Assembly (NCBI GenBank): GCA_001683735.1
Contig: LUGG01000020.1
Location: 620,001-684,000 of the forward strand
DNA length: 64,000 nt
Source of the DNA: Grifola frondosa
Lineage: Eukaryota > Basidiomycota > Agaricomycetes > Polyporales > Grifolaceae
Reading direction: 5' to 3'
In this document: piece after piece, positions 12,393 through 23,862 of the stretch
Numbering within the stretch: the stretch's first letter is position 1
Layout of the letters: the number at the start of each line of letters is the position of its first letter
Notes under the pieces: model-generated
What the model was told of the DNA's origin: nothing
Database searches by the model: none
The model's input: only the letters and a program-made list of their open reading frames with translations
Program-made: the position numbers and the translations under genes

Positions 12393-14916
12393 TCAAGTTT
12401 CGGGCTCAGCTGGCTCCCTGGAGTTGGCTTCGCCCTCGTCAGGAGGAGCGCCCTCCGTCAGGGAATCATGACCCTGAGGGAGGTTGTCGACGCTGCCACT
12501 GGGTGCAGCGGCAGTGTCTGCGGAGGTATTCTCGGGGACGGCAGCGGCCATCGGAACGTCAACCTCGATGCGGATGAGCTCGTCGATCGGCGGCACGATA
12601 GTGACGTCGGCGGCGTTGCAAGGGTATGTGTCGTACGGTGGTACGGCGTCGACCGCGCGTCCTTCTCGAAGGTTGCGGTGGCGAGGGAAGAATTCTTCCA
12701 TCGCCTTCACACCTCGAGCGCTGATGCCTACGTGGGCGAACCAGCGTGCCACGTCAAAGATCGTGGTGTTGGTAGCAGGGCTGGGGAACGGCTCTAGCAG
12801 TTCCGTGGTGGCGCGAGGGTAATTGCCCTCGGTCACGATGCGGTCAAATAGGCTGCGAATCGAGAATAGGGCTCGCACGTTTGCGGCCCAGGCGTTGATC
12901 GCGGGTGTCCCACCTGTTCGTGGGGCCACGAGCCGCGCAACGCGGAACGACTCGAGATCGGCGCGGTACCAACCCCCGCTGGGGAAGGTACGAGTACCGG
13001 CAGGAACTCGAGCGGGGTTCTGCAAGTACCAGGAGATCCATTCGTCGATGGAATTCTCCGTACGCGGTTGGGGAAGGCGGCCCCCTGTTTGGGCGCCGCG
13101 CTTCTTCTTGGCAGGTTCAATAGAAGGCGGAGGACTATTGTCCACCGCCTTCCGCTTGCCAGCAATCTTGCTGGACACCATGTTGAATCCCTCCATGGGA
13201 TCATCTCGATCCATGGTGGGTGCGGTGGATGATCCCGCGGTCGGATTGGCCACGGCGTTCATCCCTCGGGCTTGAGCTTCGTCCCGGAGGCGGATTTGCC
13301 TCGAGAACTCGCGGGACTTGGCATCGCGGCGGGCCTCGCTTTCGGGGTTCCGCCAGTTCCGGAACATATACTGGAGGCCTACAGGTACAGACAAACGCAG
13401 GTCTTCCTGTATTTGTCTGATCAAGTCCATTACACGCGCTTGCGCGTGATGGTCCTTCTGCGCCGTCTTGACGAACGCCAGCCCCGTTGTCTTGTCGTGT
13501 GGTACATATGTGGACCACTCGCCAGAGTACATGGGGTCGGTGTTCGCGACGGCGGGCACCTCCGCTGGCCATCCGGTCGCGGGATGCTCGACCAATCAAA
13601 CCGCGCATAGCGGTGAGGCCGGACATTCACGGCCGCACGGTTGGCTTCGCGGGCAGCTTGCTGCTCCGCAATCTGTGCCTTTTGCAGGCGCTTCTCGCGG
13701 CGGGACTTGGCAGTTGCCAGCTCCTGCCGCTGTGCATCGGAGTCGTAGCTGGTGGCGTCCGACAGCTCGCCCAAGTTTTGAGCGCTCGGGCGATGGGTGT
13801 CCTCGCCTGCTGGAGTCTCGTCGATGTACGAGCCAGCTGGCCGTGATCCGGATGCGATCGGTGGTGGGGACGATTGTCCCTGCTGCTGTCGGAGTGCGTG
13901 GGGCAGTCCCAGTGCACTCGCACTAGTTGCCGACCCGCTCACCTGGGGTATGCGCGTCATAAACGCGCTGCTACTTGCAGCGGGAGCGCTTGACGGGGGC
14001 AGCGATGGCCAACCCGCGTCCCTTTCTTGAGGCACGAATGTATTGCGCCTCTGTGGGGGCGCCGGTGCGCTTCGTGGCTGCAGCTGAGTGATGCGACGGA
14101 GGGCATTGTCGCGCTCCTCTCGCATCGTGTTATAATCCGACCGGAGCAGCGCAATTCGCGCTGTGCACCGTCGCGGATGTCCTCAGCATCGTCGCGTTCG
14201 CGGCGAAGCTTCGCGATTTCGGCTCGGAGGTCATCGCATTCCTCCTTGTATCGGTCCCGTTCCTCGCGCAATCGCACAGCGGTCCGGTCCGTACCATGGG
14301 ATCCATGGTCCCCTCCCTTCTCAGAACGGGTCTCCCGCCTGAAATAGTCCCAATAAAGTCGCTGCTGCGACGCGCGGGCACTCGTGTGCGCAGCTTGGAA
14401 CTCGGGGGTACTGTGGCTGCTACTGTAGTGCTGTCGATAGGCAGCGCACACGGGGCAGCCATCGGCATGTACGAGCGGTTGCTCGTGCGAACCCATGGAG
14501 GTCCACTCATGACCAGGCATGGGCATGAGTGGGGCATTGCTGTCGCCGATGACAAGCCAGTCATCGACGGCTGCAATGCTTGTTGAGCTAGGGTGTTGGA
14601 CTGTTGTCCGAACCCGAATGGCTGACTCTGCATGCCGGCCATGAAGGGAGTCACCGGCGAATACGCCGATGGCAGCCCAAAGGTCGCACCGTAGGGCGCG
14701 ATAGTACCCATGTATCCACCCTGCAATTGCAGGGGGAACGCAGAGGGTTGATGCTGGGTTGGAGTCGGCACCGTCGAGATTGACGGCGCCGTCCCAAAGA
14801 GGGGATGGGGATACCGGGCTGTTGTTGTTGCTGCTGCTGCTGTTGTGCGGGGCGGAAGGCGCGGATGGGTCCTGCGAATTCGCAGGACCATCCATCGGGT
14901 GGTCGGGATGCTCCAT
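12393..14916 (-). pseudogene. Extra ORF downstream of pol (broken)
   Basis: Between the end of pol and the 3' LTR lies about 2.5 kb of sense-strand coding sequence, equal to roughly 840 codons if rejoined. It is now split over the three frames: 14916 to about 14800, about 14800-14590, about 14590-14130, 14125 to about 13595, and 13595-12393. The start is rich in Ser, Asn, Gln and Pro at a CAG/CAA-like run. The middle is a charged coiled coil (LREERDRYKEE, LRRERDD). The last 400 codons are unbroken and hold a basic stretch (AKKKRG) and several Trp-containing motifs. No signal peptide or membrane segment is visible, so an envelope-like role is not supported. I do not recognise the family. Sense orientation and position inside the LTRs suggest that it travels with the element. 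Confidence 0.65.
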
Positions 14917-15287
14917 TGGAGAGGAAGGGAGTGGTCTGAAAGAAGGAGTCGAACGGCGTCTTCAGAAATTTCTGAGACGCCCGGCGATCACCGAGATCAC
15001 TCGTGTAGATCAGCCGCGCTGGTCGCGTGACCAGCGCGTCGCGTCGCGGCACTAGCCGCGGTTGCCCCGAGCGTCCATTGAGCGCCCGTCACGTGATAGT
15101 CGCGTCGCGCCATGAGCGCTGACGCCCAGCAACTCTGACCGGTTTCCTGATTTGTCGAAGTCACAGGTCAAGTGACTTGTGACTTCAGCGGGTTTCGCTG
15201 CTAAGTCCAAGTGGACTGCAACTCTGCATGTCTTGGACACTCTCGTGTCTACGAGTGCGGGATGACATAGGCCGTCGATTGACGCGC

Positions 15288-17844
15288 CTATGCCTTTTTC
15301 TTGGGCAGAGCTCGCCAGTCCTGAACACCCATGAGTGTCAGGTAGCTGTCGAGTGCGGCGAGCTCCTTGCAATTTGCATAGGGCTCCCACGTGTGGTCAC
15401 CGAGGTCCACCGTATGTGGAACTCGACCTTACGACCGTCCCAGCGTGGCCGACAATCTCGTCGACCAGCCACTCGGTCTCTTCGGCGAGTCCAAAATCGT
15501 AGTACGACTGGGCTTCTCGTGAGGGAACAGCGTCTCATCATTGTTTGGTTCATGTCGTCGCAATAGCGAGACATGGAACGTAGGATGGATGCGTCGTTCC
15601 TGGAGTTCCTTCGGGAGTTCCAAGGTGTAAGTGGATTTCTCTGCGTTCACAGAGAGAATCTTATACGGGCCAATGTATTTAGGCATTAGTTTCCTCGCTC
15701 TGCCTTTTGGCAGGGCAGGTTTTGAGTGGATAGATACACCAGTGCGCCGACCTGAAATTCAGGTTCAGCTTGCCGGTGTTTGTTGGCTTGGTAGGCCTGG
15801 TTGACGCGGGCTTCTATGATCGCGTCGTGCGCATTGCCAAGTTTGCCAATGTGCGTTGCGCGAATTCGTGCACGCCAGCAAAATTGGTGTTGGTAGAGTT
15901 CCGCTGATCATACGGGGAGATACCCGTAGTTCAACTCGAACGGTGCAAACCCAGTGGTAGCACTGGCGGAAGAGTTCAATGCGAACTCCACCATCGGTAT
16001 CTTCTCGATCCAATCGAGTTGATTGGGCGAGACCACTGATCTCAGGATTTGCGAGATGGACCTAATGGTCCGTTCCGACAGTCCGTCAGTCTGCGGGTGG
16101 AAAGAAGTTGACATGAGCAGTTTGTGCCCATGAGCCTGTGGAGTTCGCGCCAAAACTTTGACGTGAACTTGCTGTCGCGGTCCGAGACGATGGACTCGGG
16201 GATCCATGCAATCGCATGATCTCCCTGAGGTATCGCTCGGCGATATCTGAGGCAGTGCTGGTGGTGTTCACGGGTACTAGGTGTACCATGGACGTCAGCC
16301 TGCACACGACTACCCATAGGTAGTCGTATCCTTAGGACTTCGGGAATGGACCTACAAAGTCCATAGCCACGGAGTTCCAAGGGAACCTTGGTATCGGCAA
16401 TGTGTGCAGTAGCCCAGACATCGGGTGATTGCGCGGTTTTGCTGTTTGGCAAGTCCCGCACGTTGCGCAAAATCGCTCAACGTCACGGCCGATCTTGGGC
16501 CACCAGAACCAACGGCGGATATATTCCGACGTTTTCTGTGGTCCAAAATGGCCTATTGTCATATGGCCCTGGTCGATTATGAACTCGGGCAATTGCCTGC
16601 GTTCATATTCGACATGAGGGATGCACAAGACTTCGTCATCTTGACGACTCTTGGTGTATATCAGTCCATCCCTCACGACGAACGTCGTGAATTGGGCTGG
16701 GTACTCTAGTACCTTCTGGAATAACGGGTCTTTGGAGTATCCAGCCTTGACCACCTTGTCGAAGTCCATTGACTTCTCCATCCGTGGTCGGAGGGGTGGC
16801 CCATTGGCCAGCGACTCGCCCAACGTGGGGTTGTCGTCACCGGTTATATTCGTAGCCCGTGCCTCGTGAACGGCAGCAGCCATTTCGGCTGCCTCCAGTT
16901 CACGAGCTTCCTGTAACTGGGGAAGCGGCTGGCCGCTAATTATGCGGCCGGCTCTCAACTCCAGCACACGATTTTGAGGTAGATCGTCCCATTCGGGGTC
17001 CAAACGCACATCCGCATTTGCGATGTCCTGAATGGGCGTATAGTTGTCGGCATTGTCATTCTCGTAGTAACGAGAGAGACAGTCGGCGACTTTGTTCTTG
17101 GTCCCTTCCACGTACGTGATGTTGTACTGGAAGCGGGATAGGTATTCGTTCCAACGGATCTGTCTATTTGACAGATTCGTCATATTTTCGAAGTATTGCA
17201 GGGCCTGATGATCCGTAGCTATATGGATCTTCCGGCCCAGAAGTTTGTCTTCCCATTTGAGAAGGCCTTCGAGTATTGCCAGTGCTTCGTGTTCGTACGT
17301 TTTGTACGCGCGTTGGGCACTGGTGAATTTCTTGGAGAGAAATCCTGCTGGTCTGCAGGTTTGCCAGTCAGGCCCTTGCCCGTAGACTGCGCCGACTCCG
17401 TAAATGGAGGCGTCGCAGACCAGCCAGATTGGCTCGGGGTTGCTCGGGTCAATTGGTTTTAGGATTGGGGCCTTACAGGCCAACGCCTTGATCATCTCGA
17501 AGCACTTGTCGTGCAGTGGACGCCAGACAAATAGTCTGTCGTTATGCGCCATGTCCGACAAGGGCGATGTGTACGCCGTCACATCTGGCATGAAGTGTGC
17601 CAGATAATTAACGAGGCCCAGAAATCTCTGGACCTCCTTGTAGGAGCGTGGTGTCCGCCAATTGCGGATGCGACCCATCTTGCCTGCGTCGGCGTGGAGG
17701 CCTCGGTCATCAATTAGATGGCCAAGACAATCCATGCTTTTTGAGTACAGATCACACTTGGTCTGACTCAAGTAAAGCTTTGCGGCTCTCAATTTGTTGA
17801 ACACCAGACGCAAGTGCGTCTCGTGTTCTTCAATGGAGTCCGAG
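15288..17844 (-). pseudogene. Ty3 pol, 3' part: RT end, RNase H, integrase, chromodomain
   Basis: The open frame at 16332-17813 holds the last part of reverse transcriptase, then RNase H with its acidic residues (LVCDASIYG, YEHEALA, IATDHQAL), then the integrase zinc finger (GHMTIGH, CATCGTC) and the first integrase Asp (AMDFVGP). A stop follows FPKS at about 16332. The core continues in other frames: SDRDSKF holds the second Asp and DGLSERT the catalytic Glu. The integrase C-terminal barrel (KYIGPYKI, HPTFHVSLL) is at 15540-15690. A chromodomain is split over frames at about 15350-15480: WLVDEIVGH, then WDGRKVEFHIRW, then GDHTWEP. The frame ends at a TAG at 15288. At least four frame changes plus the stop make it non-functional. 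The upstream edge is the foldback insertion at 17845. Confidence 0.88.
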
Positions 17845-19672
17845 CAGCTGTGGTCACCATTTTGGTATTACAATATAGCACAAACCTGCCAAAACCGTTG
17901 TGAGTTAGCAGGTCAGGTTGTAAAATTGGGCTGTAATACAATGCTGGGCTGATTGTATTAGCTATTGTATTACAACAGTAGCATTGTAATACAATTAGGC
18001 TGCAATGTATTACAACTAGGGCTGGTTGTGATATTCCTATAGTACAATCAGGTCTCATTGTAATATCCAGTAAAACAACCAGGTCTGATTGTAATATTCG
18101 ATAAAACAACCAGGGCTGATTGTAATATATAGTAATACAACCAGGTCTAATTGTAATAGCCAGTAAAACAATCAGGCCTCATTGTAATATTTGATAAAAC
18201 AACCAGGCCTTTGTAATATTCAATAAAACAACCAGGTCTGATTGTAATATTTGATAAAACAACCAGGCCTCATTGTAATATTTGATAAAACAACCAGGTC
18301 TGATTGTAATATCGATAAAACAACCAGGTCTGATTGTAATATTCGATAAAACAACCAGGTCTGATTGTAATATTCGATAAAACAACCAGGTCTGATTGTA
18401 ATATTCGATAAAACAACCAGGGCTGATTGTAAATATAGTAATACAAACAGGTCTAATTGTAATATTTGATAAAACAACCAGGCCTCATTGTAATATTCAA
18501 TAAAACAACCTGGTCTGATTGTAATATTGCATAAAACAATCAGGCCTCATTGTAATTCTAGATAATACAACCAGGTCTGGTTGTAATATTTAATAAACAA
18601 CCAGGCCTCATTGTAATATTCAATAAAACAACCAGGTCTGGTTGTAATATTGATAAAACAACCAGGGCTGATTGTAATATATATAAACAACCAGGCCTCA
18701 TTGTAATACTAGGTAATACAACCAGGTCTGGTTGTAATATTTCATAAAACAATCAGGCTTCATTGTAATATTCAATAAAACAACCAGGTCTGATTGTAAT
18801 ATCCAGTAAAACAACCAGGCCTCATTGTAATACTAGGTAATACAACCAGGTCTGGTTGTAATATTCAATAAAACAATCAGGCCTCATTGTAATTTAGATA
18901 ATACAACCAGGCCTGGTTGTAATATTCAATAGTACAATCAGGTCTGCTTGTAATACTTCATTATTACAATCTCACCTGGTTGTATCATCCATATCTGGCT
19001 AATAGGCTTCGGGGCAAATACCTGATTTGTCATATGTTGTGGAAACATACCGCTTTTGGTATGTTTTGGCTTCAGCCACCATATGTTTTTCCCTCTATTC
19101 CTCCTTCAATTCTTCACCAATTCTCTTCATTCTGGGTGCATCTGAAAACGCTCATTCTGTACAGTTATATTATGTAAATATTTTAATATGTTATTCGAAT
19201 TAAAACATACCATTCTGGGCAGTTACCCCAGAATGTTTTTCTGAATTCCCCCCTCAAATATTTACCAAATCTCTCCATTCCTTTATTCCCCTTGTCGCAT
19301 GAATGTCCCATTTAATGTTCTAAATTTACTTTGGCAGAATATGCGATGAAAAACATTCCATTTCTGGTGGGTGCAGGCTCAGCCACACCAGAATTCCTCC
19401 CCTTGCCCCTCCATCAGTTCTGCATGGAATTTCTTCATTTAACATTCCCCTTGCTCTAATTAATGTACTCTTTGATATTATCTACAGTACAGAGTCACAA
19501 ACTACAATGAATATTCGTCTCCCCTTGCTTTGCTGGCTGATATTCACCCCAGATTGAGAAGTTAATACTTCACCAATTCACGCGCATGAGAAACCGTCTG
19601 AAAGGTAGAATTTGTCCTAATAAGGCGATCTTTACGCGAAAGGAATCCGTCCGGTATTCGTTTCACAATGCA
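17845..19672 (+). repeat. Left arm of the foldback element
   Basis: Reverse complement of 20990-22828. Three zones: about 180 bp of outer sequence, about 950 bp of 31-bp tandem repeats, and about 690 bp of inner single-copy sequence that loses similarity near 19672. Confidence 0.88.
18028..18985 (+). repeat. 31-bp tandem repeat array, left arm
   Basis: About 30 variants of a 31-bp unit built around CAACCAGGTCTGATTG followed by TAATATT and an A-rich spacer. The 16-bp core is itself an imperfect palindrome, so every unit can form a small hairpin. A 31-bp period produces open frames in every phase; these are not genes. Confidence 0.88.
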
Positions 19673-20989
19673 CACATCAGTATTCAAGGGTAATGGGTAC
19701 ACTTCCTCCATTGTTTTCGGATGGGATTTTGATCAAATCTTGAGGGGATTTTTTTATTTTATTAGCATTCATAAGGGCTTTAAAATGAGCTCTCAATCAT
19801 TCTTATCAGACGTGAAGTGAGATAGCAAATTCCTTATCAGCTTCACCAGCTGATTACTCAATTGTACTAATATATCAAAGTGAATAAAAGATCGGATTGC
19901 AGAGCTGAATAGAGATATAATACAGCTTCAAAACAAGCCTAACATCACAAAATTCGGTGAGGAACTGAATGTGCAATCAATGGATCAGTGTATCTGGCTC
20001 CAGATTCACTGTACAGGTGACTTGAGCTCGGAATAGCAGTACTGAGCATTCAGCTAGTCTGCTTTCTGATGCGGGGGGCTTAACGGTAGGTCACCACATT
20101 TAGGCGGAGTGTAAATATTATGGTGAGAATGTTGGCGGAGATACAATATCGCCTTCACGCCACCGACGCGCGATACCGCGCAGCGTGTTCTACTTCAATT
20201 CTGCACAGGTTCTACATCGTCTCATTGCTATAAAATTGATGCAGAAGTGTAGCCCAGATCGAATGGCTCTGACTGAGTGGGTCTTAATTCTTCCTACACC
20301 TTGGATAAGTTGTGGAAGACATTGCTAGTGTTCCTTGAGAGTGTGAATGAGTGTTCTTGAAGTCCCAGATTACAAAATCCATCCGAAAAATGAGTGCATT
20401 CAATGAAAATGTTCTTTAAGTATTGGTAAAAAATCCTCTATGTGTGCTATGAGCACACAATGCCTCTTGAGACGCGTCCGAGACGCGTCGCAGACGCGAT
20501 TTCGCGCCACATTTCAGCTACACGTGATATGCCGACTCTCGGCGATTGACCAACCGATAAGACCCCCCTTATAGAAAGCAGACGTCAGTTACGGATATCC
20601 GAGCCTGCGAGGTTGAAGCAGAGTAACTACAACCTGCTTCAGGAGACTACATTCAGCCACAATTGGGTGTTCTGAAGGTAATCTCTTCATATCTCATCCA
20701 CATCTTCATAGATTCTTCTAATTTTTGCTGAAACATGTACAGGCGCATTTGTAGTGTATTTATATGTGTCTACATATTTTCACAGAAGCTACAAATAATT
20801 CTAGGCAGGAATCATCACATTTGAGTGATTCCATCATAGAGTTGTGAATAATGCGAATGAAGACATCATAAGTGGCTCATTTTGACGCTACATACTGTGT
20901 ACAATGTGGGCAAAAAGGAATACAAAAAATGAGTAAATGTACACGAAGATATTGGAGGGGCAGTGTGGGAGTTGCCACACAGGATTGTT
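19673..20989. other. Unique centre of the foldback element
   Basis: About 1.3 kb of single-copy sequence with no supportable ORF. A GC-rich stretch at 20470-20510 repeats AGACGCG several times. It may be captured host DNA. Confidence 0.6.
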
Positions 20990-22828
20990 CTGAGCATTAT
21001 GAGGCAAATACCAGACGGATTCCTTTCGCGTAAAGATCGCCTTATTAGGACAAATTCTACCTTTCAGACGGTTTCTCATGCGCGTGAATTGGTGAAGTAT
21101 TAACTTCTCAATCTGGGGTGAATATCAGCCAGCAAAGCAAGGGGAGACGAATATTCATTGTAGTTTGTGACTCTGTACTGTAGATAATATCAAAGAGTAC
21201 ATTAATTAGAGCAAGGGGAATGTTAAATGAAGAAATTCCATGCAGAACTGATGGAGGGGCAAGGGGAGGAATTCTGGTGTGGCTGAGCCTGCACCCACCA
21301 GAAATGGAATGTTTTTCATCGCATATTCTGCCAAAGTAAATTTAGAACATTAAATGGGACATTCATGCGACAAGGGGAATAAAGGAATGGAGAGATTTGG
21401 TAAATATTTGAGGGGGGAATTCAGAAAAACATTCTGGGGTAACTGCCCAGAATGGTATGTTTTAATTCGAATAACATATTAAAATATTTACATAATATAA
21501 CTGTACAGAATGAGCGTTTTCAGATGCACCCAGAATGAAGAGAATTGGTGAAGAATTGAAGGAGGAATAGAGGGAAAAACATATGGTGGCTGAAGCCAAA
21601 ACATACCAAAAGCGGTATGTTTCCACAACATATGACAAATCAGGTATTTGCCCCGAAGCCTATTAGCCAGATATGGATGATACAACCAGGTGAGATTGTA
21701 ATAATGAAGTATTACAAGCAGACCTGATTGTACTATTGAATATTACAACCAGGCCTGGTTGTATTATCTAGAATTACAATGAGGCCTGATTGTTTTATTG
21801 AATATTACAACCAGACCTGGTTGTATTACCTAGTATTACAATGAGGCCTGGTTGTTTTACTGGATATTACAATCAGACCTGGTTGTTTTATTGAATATTA
21901 CAATGAAGCCTGATTGTTTTATGAAATATTACAACCAGACCTGGTTGTATTACCTAGTATTACAATGAGGCCTGGTTGTATTACTATATATTACAATCAG
22001 CCCTGGTTGTTTTATCAAATATTACAACCAGACCTGGTGTTTTATTGAATATTACAATGAGGCCTGGTTGTTTTATTAAATATTACAACCAGACCTGGTT
22101 GTATTATCTAGAATTACAATGAGGCCTGATTGTTTTATGCAATATTACAATCAGACCAGGTTGTTTTATTGAATATTACAATGAGGCCTGGTTGTTTTAT
22201 CAAATATTACAATTAGACCTGTTTGTATTACTATATATTACAATCAGCCCTGGTTGTTTTATCGAATATTACAATCAGACCTGGTTGTTTTATCGAATAT
22301 TACAATCAGACCTGGTTGTTTTATCGAATATTACAATCAGACCTGGTTGTTTTATCGAATATTACAATCAGACCTGGTTGTTTTATCAAATATTACAATG
22401 AGGCCTGGTTGTTTTATCAAATATTACAATCAGACCTGGTTGTTTTATTGAATATTACAATGAGGCCTGGTTGTTTTATCAAATATTACAATGAGGCCTG
22501 ATTGTTTTACTGGCTATTACAATTAGACCTGGTTGTATTACTATATATTACAATCAGCCCTGGTTGTTTTATCGAATATTACAATCAGACCTGGTTGTTT
22601 TACTGGATATTACAATGAGACCTGATTGTACTATAGGAATATCACAACCAGCCCTAGTTGTAATACATTGCAGCCTAATTGTATTACAATGCTACTGTTG
22701 TAATACAATAGCTAATACAATCAGCCCAGCATTGTATTACAGCCCAATTTTACAACCTGACCTGCTAACTCACAACGGCTTTGGCAGGTTTGTGCTATAT
22801 TGTAGTACAATCTAGGTGACCAGTAGTG
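20990..22828 (-). repeat. Right arm of the foldback element
   Basis: Inverted copy of 17845-19672, with the same 65-codon frame (21488-21685) and the same three-zone structure. Confidence 0.88.
21680..22645 (-). repeat. 31-bp tandem repeat array, right arm
   Basis: Mirror of the left array: about 30 units of the same 31-bp quasi-palindromic repeat. Between 22260 and 22385 several ad jacent units are identical, suggesting recent slippage or gene conversion. Confidence 0.88.
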
Positions 22829-23862
22829 GTCCGAGAACACAAATATATCATCGAGATATACATGGACAAATCGTCCAATGTAATCTCGGAAGATGTGAGT
22901 CATTAGACTCTGAAATGTAGCGGGGGCATTGCAGTCGCCCTGCTGCATTACGTTGCTGAGGTAAGTACCGTATGGTGTGGCGAACGCCGTCTTCCATACG
23001 TCCTCCGCAATAATGCGTATTTGCTCGTATGCGTCGGACAGGTCAATTTTAGACCTGTATTTCGCGCGAGCAACATCCATCCTGATCTGGTCTTGATCAG
23101 GGAACGGCGTGACGTCCTTCACTGTGTTGTCGTTGCGCTTTCGCGCGTCGACCACGGTGCGGAGCTTGCCGTTCTTTTTGTCTACACATAGTAGCGGAGC
23201 GGCTTGCGGTACCGAAGCAGGTTCCCACCAACCAGCGTCGGTGTACCTTGCCATCTTCTCGAGCAGCTCGGGCTTCTTAGCGTCCGGGCATCGAGGAAGA
23301 TGGTACCGATATTGTTTGTCCGGATCAATCAGCGGAATTCGATGATTGATCTCCCGGAAGGGCGGTAGCACTTCTGGAGCAGGACGCATTATATCGGCGC
23401 ACTCCTCGAGCCATTTGACCCGAAGAGTGGACAGCCTCTCCGTCTCTTCTTCAGTTGGAGGATCCGTCAGCCTCGCATTGAGTTCCTCTGGATCCTTCCT
23501 TAGTGTTTGTCTGATCTCCTCGTCCTTGAGGTGATCGACAAACACTTTCGTCATGGCGTCGTTGAGGCCGAGTGGGTCCAATTCCCCGAATCGGTCTCTA
23601 CGCGGCCCTGTCGATGAATGCATCGACGGGACTGCTTTCTCAGCGATGCTCGGCATAGGATCCCTATGTCGTCGCTTGGGGAACCATCTTGGTTCTTTTT
23701 GTTGGGGCACTACCGTCAATCTCGACGGCTTGGCCTGTTCTGACCGCAGAGCTCTCGATGGAAAGCTCCCCTCCCCCTCTGCGAACACAGTAGGTTTCGC
23801 TCGCGATGTGCGAGATTGGGGAGGTTCAACGATGGTTGAACTCGCCGCGAACCCCTACTGGT
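22829..23862 (-). pseudogene. Ty3 pol, 5' part: reverse transcriptase
   Basis: The RT palm and fingers are read on the minus strand: the frame contains VDARKRND, KIDLSDAYEQ and, at about 22845-22865, YLDDIF with the catalytic Asp pair. It then runs into the foldback element. The frame is open from after a TAG at about 23862 and overlaps the 3' end of gag-protease (stop at 23716) by about 145 nt. It lies in the -1 frame relative to gag, so gag-pol could be made by -1 frameshifting or the shift could be a mutation. The rest of pol is at 15288-17844. Confidence 0.88.

Larger units (their letters stand above)
17845..22828. mobile_element. Foldback-type element with 1.8-kb inverted arms
   Basis: This 4,984-bp insertion interrupts the Ty3 reverse transcriptase directly after the catalytic YLDD segment. 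It is flanked by a 7-bp direct repeat GTCCGAG (17838-17844 and 22829-22835); removing the element and one repeat rejoins the RT frame. The ends CAGCTGTGGTCACC and CACTACTGGTCACC (outside to inside) form an imperfect terminal repeat. The two arms (about 1.83 kb each) are near-identical inverted copies: a 65-codon frame inside each arm gives the same peptide. No transposase was found inside, so this is a non-autonomous element. Long, internally repetitive inverted arms are the defining look of foldback elements; the superfamily is not settled. Confidence 0.88.

Noticed and set aside
12393..14916. Envelope gene (errantivirus-like) reading of the extra Ty3 ORF
   Set aside because: No signal peptide, no membrane segment and no cleavage-site-like motif; the sequence is coiled-coil and low-complexity.
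12235..15566. Many plus-strand frames across the Ty3 3' region
   Set aside because: Shadows of the minus-strand pol and extra ORF in GC-rich DNA; no motif in any of them.
18028..22645. Evenly spaced 31-bp repeats resembling a CRISPR array, and open frames rich in FYxILQSDLVVL
   Set aside because: The units are contiguous with no unique spacers, occur in two mirrored arrays in a eukaryotic mobile element, and the peptides are the repeat read in rotating frames.
17845..22828. Calling the foldback element a CACTA transposon because one end starts CACTA
   Set aside because: The other end starts CAGCT and the target duplication is 7 bp, whereas CACTA elements make 2-3 bp duplications. The superfamily is left open.
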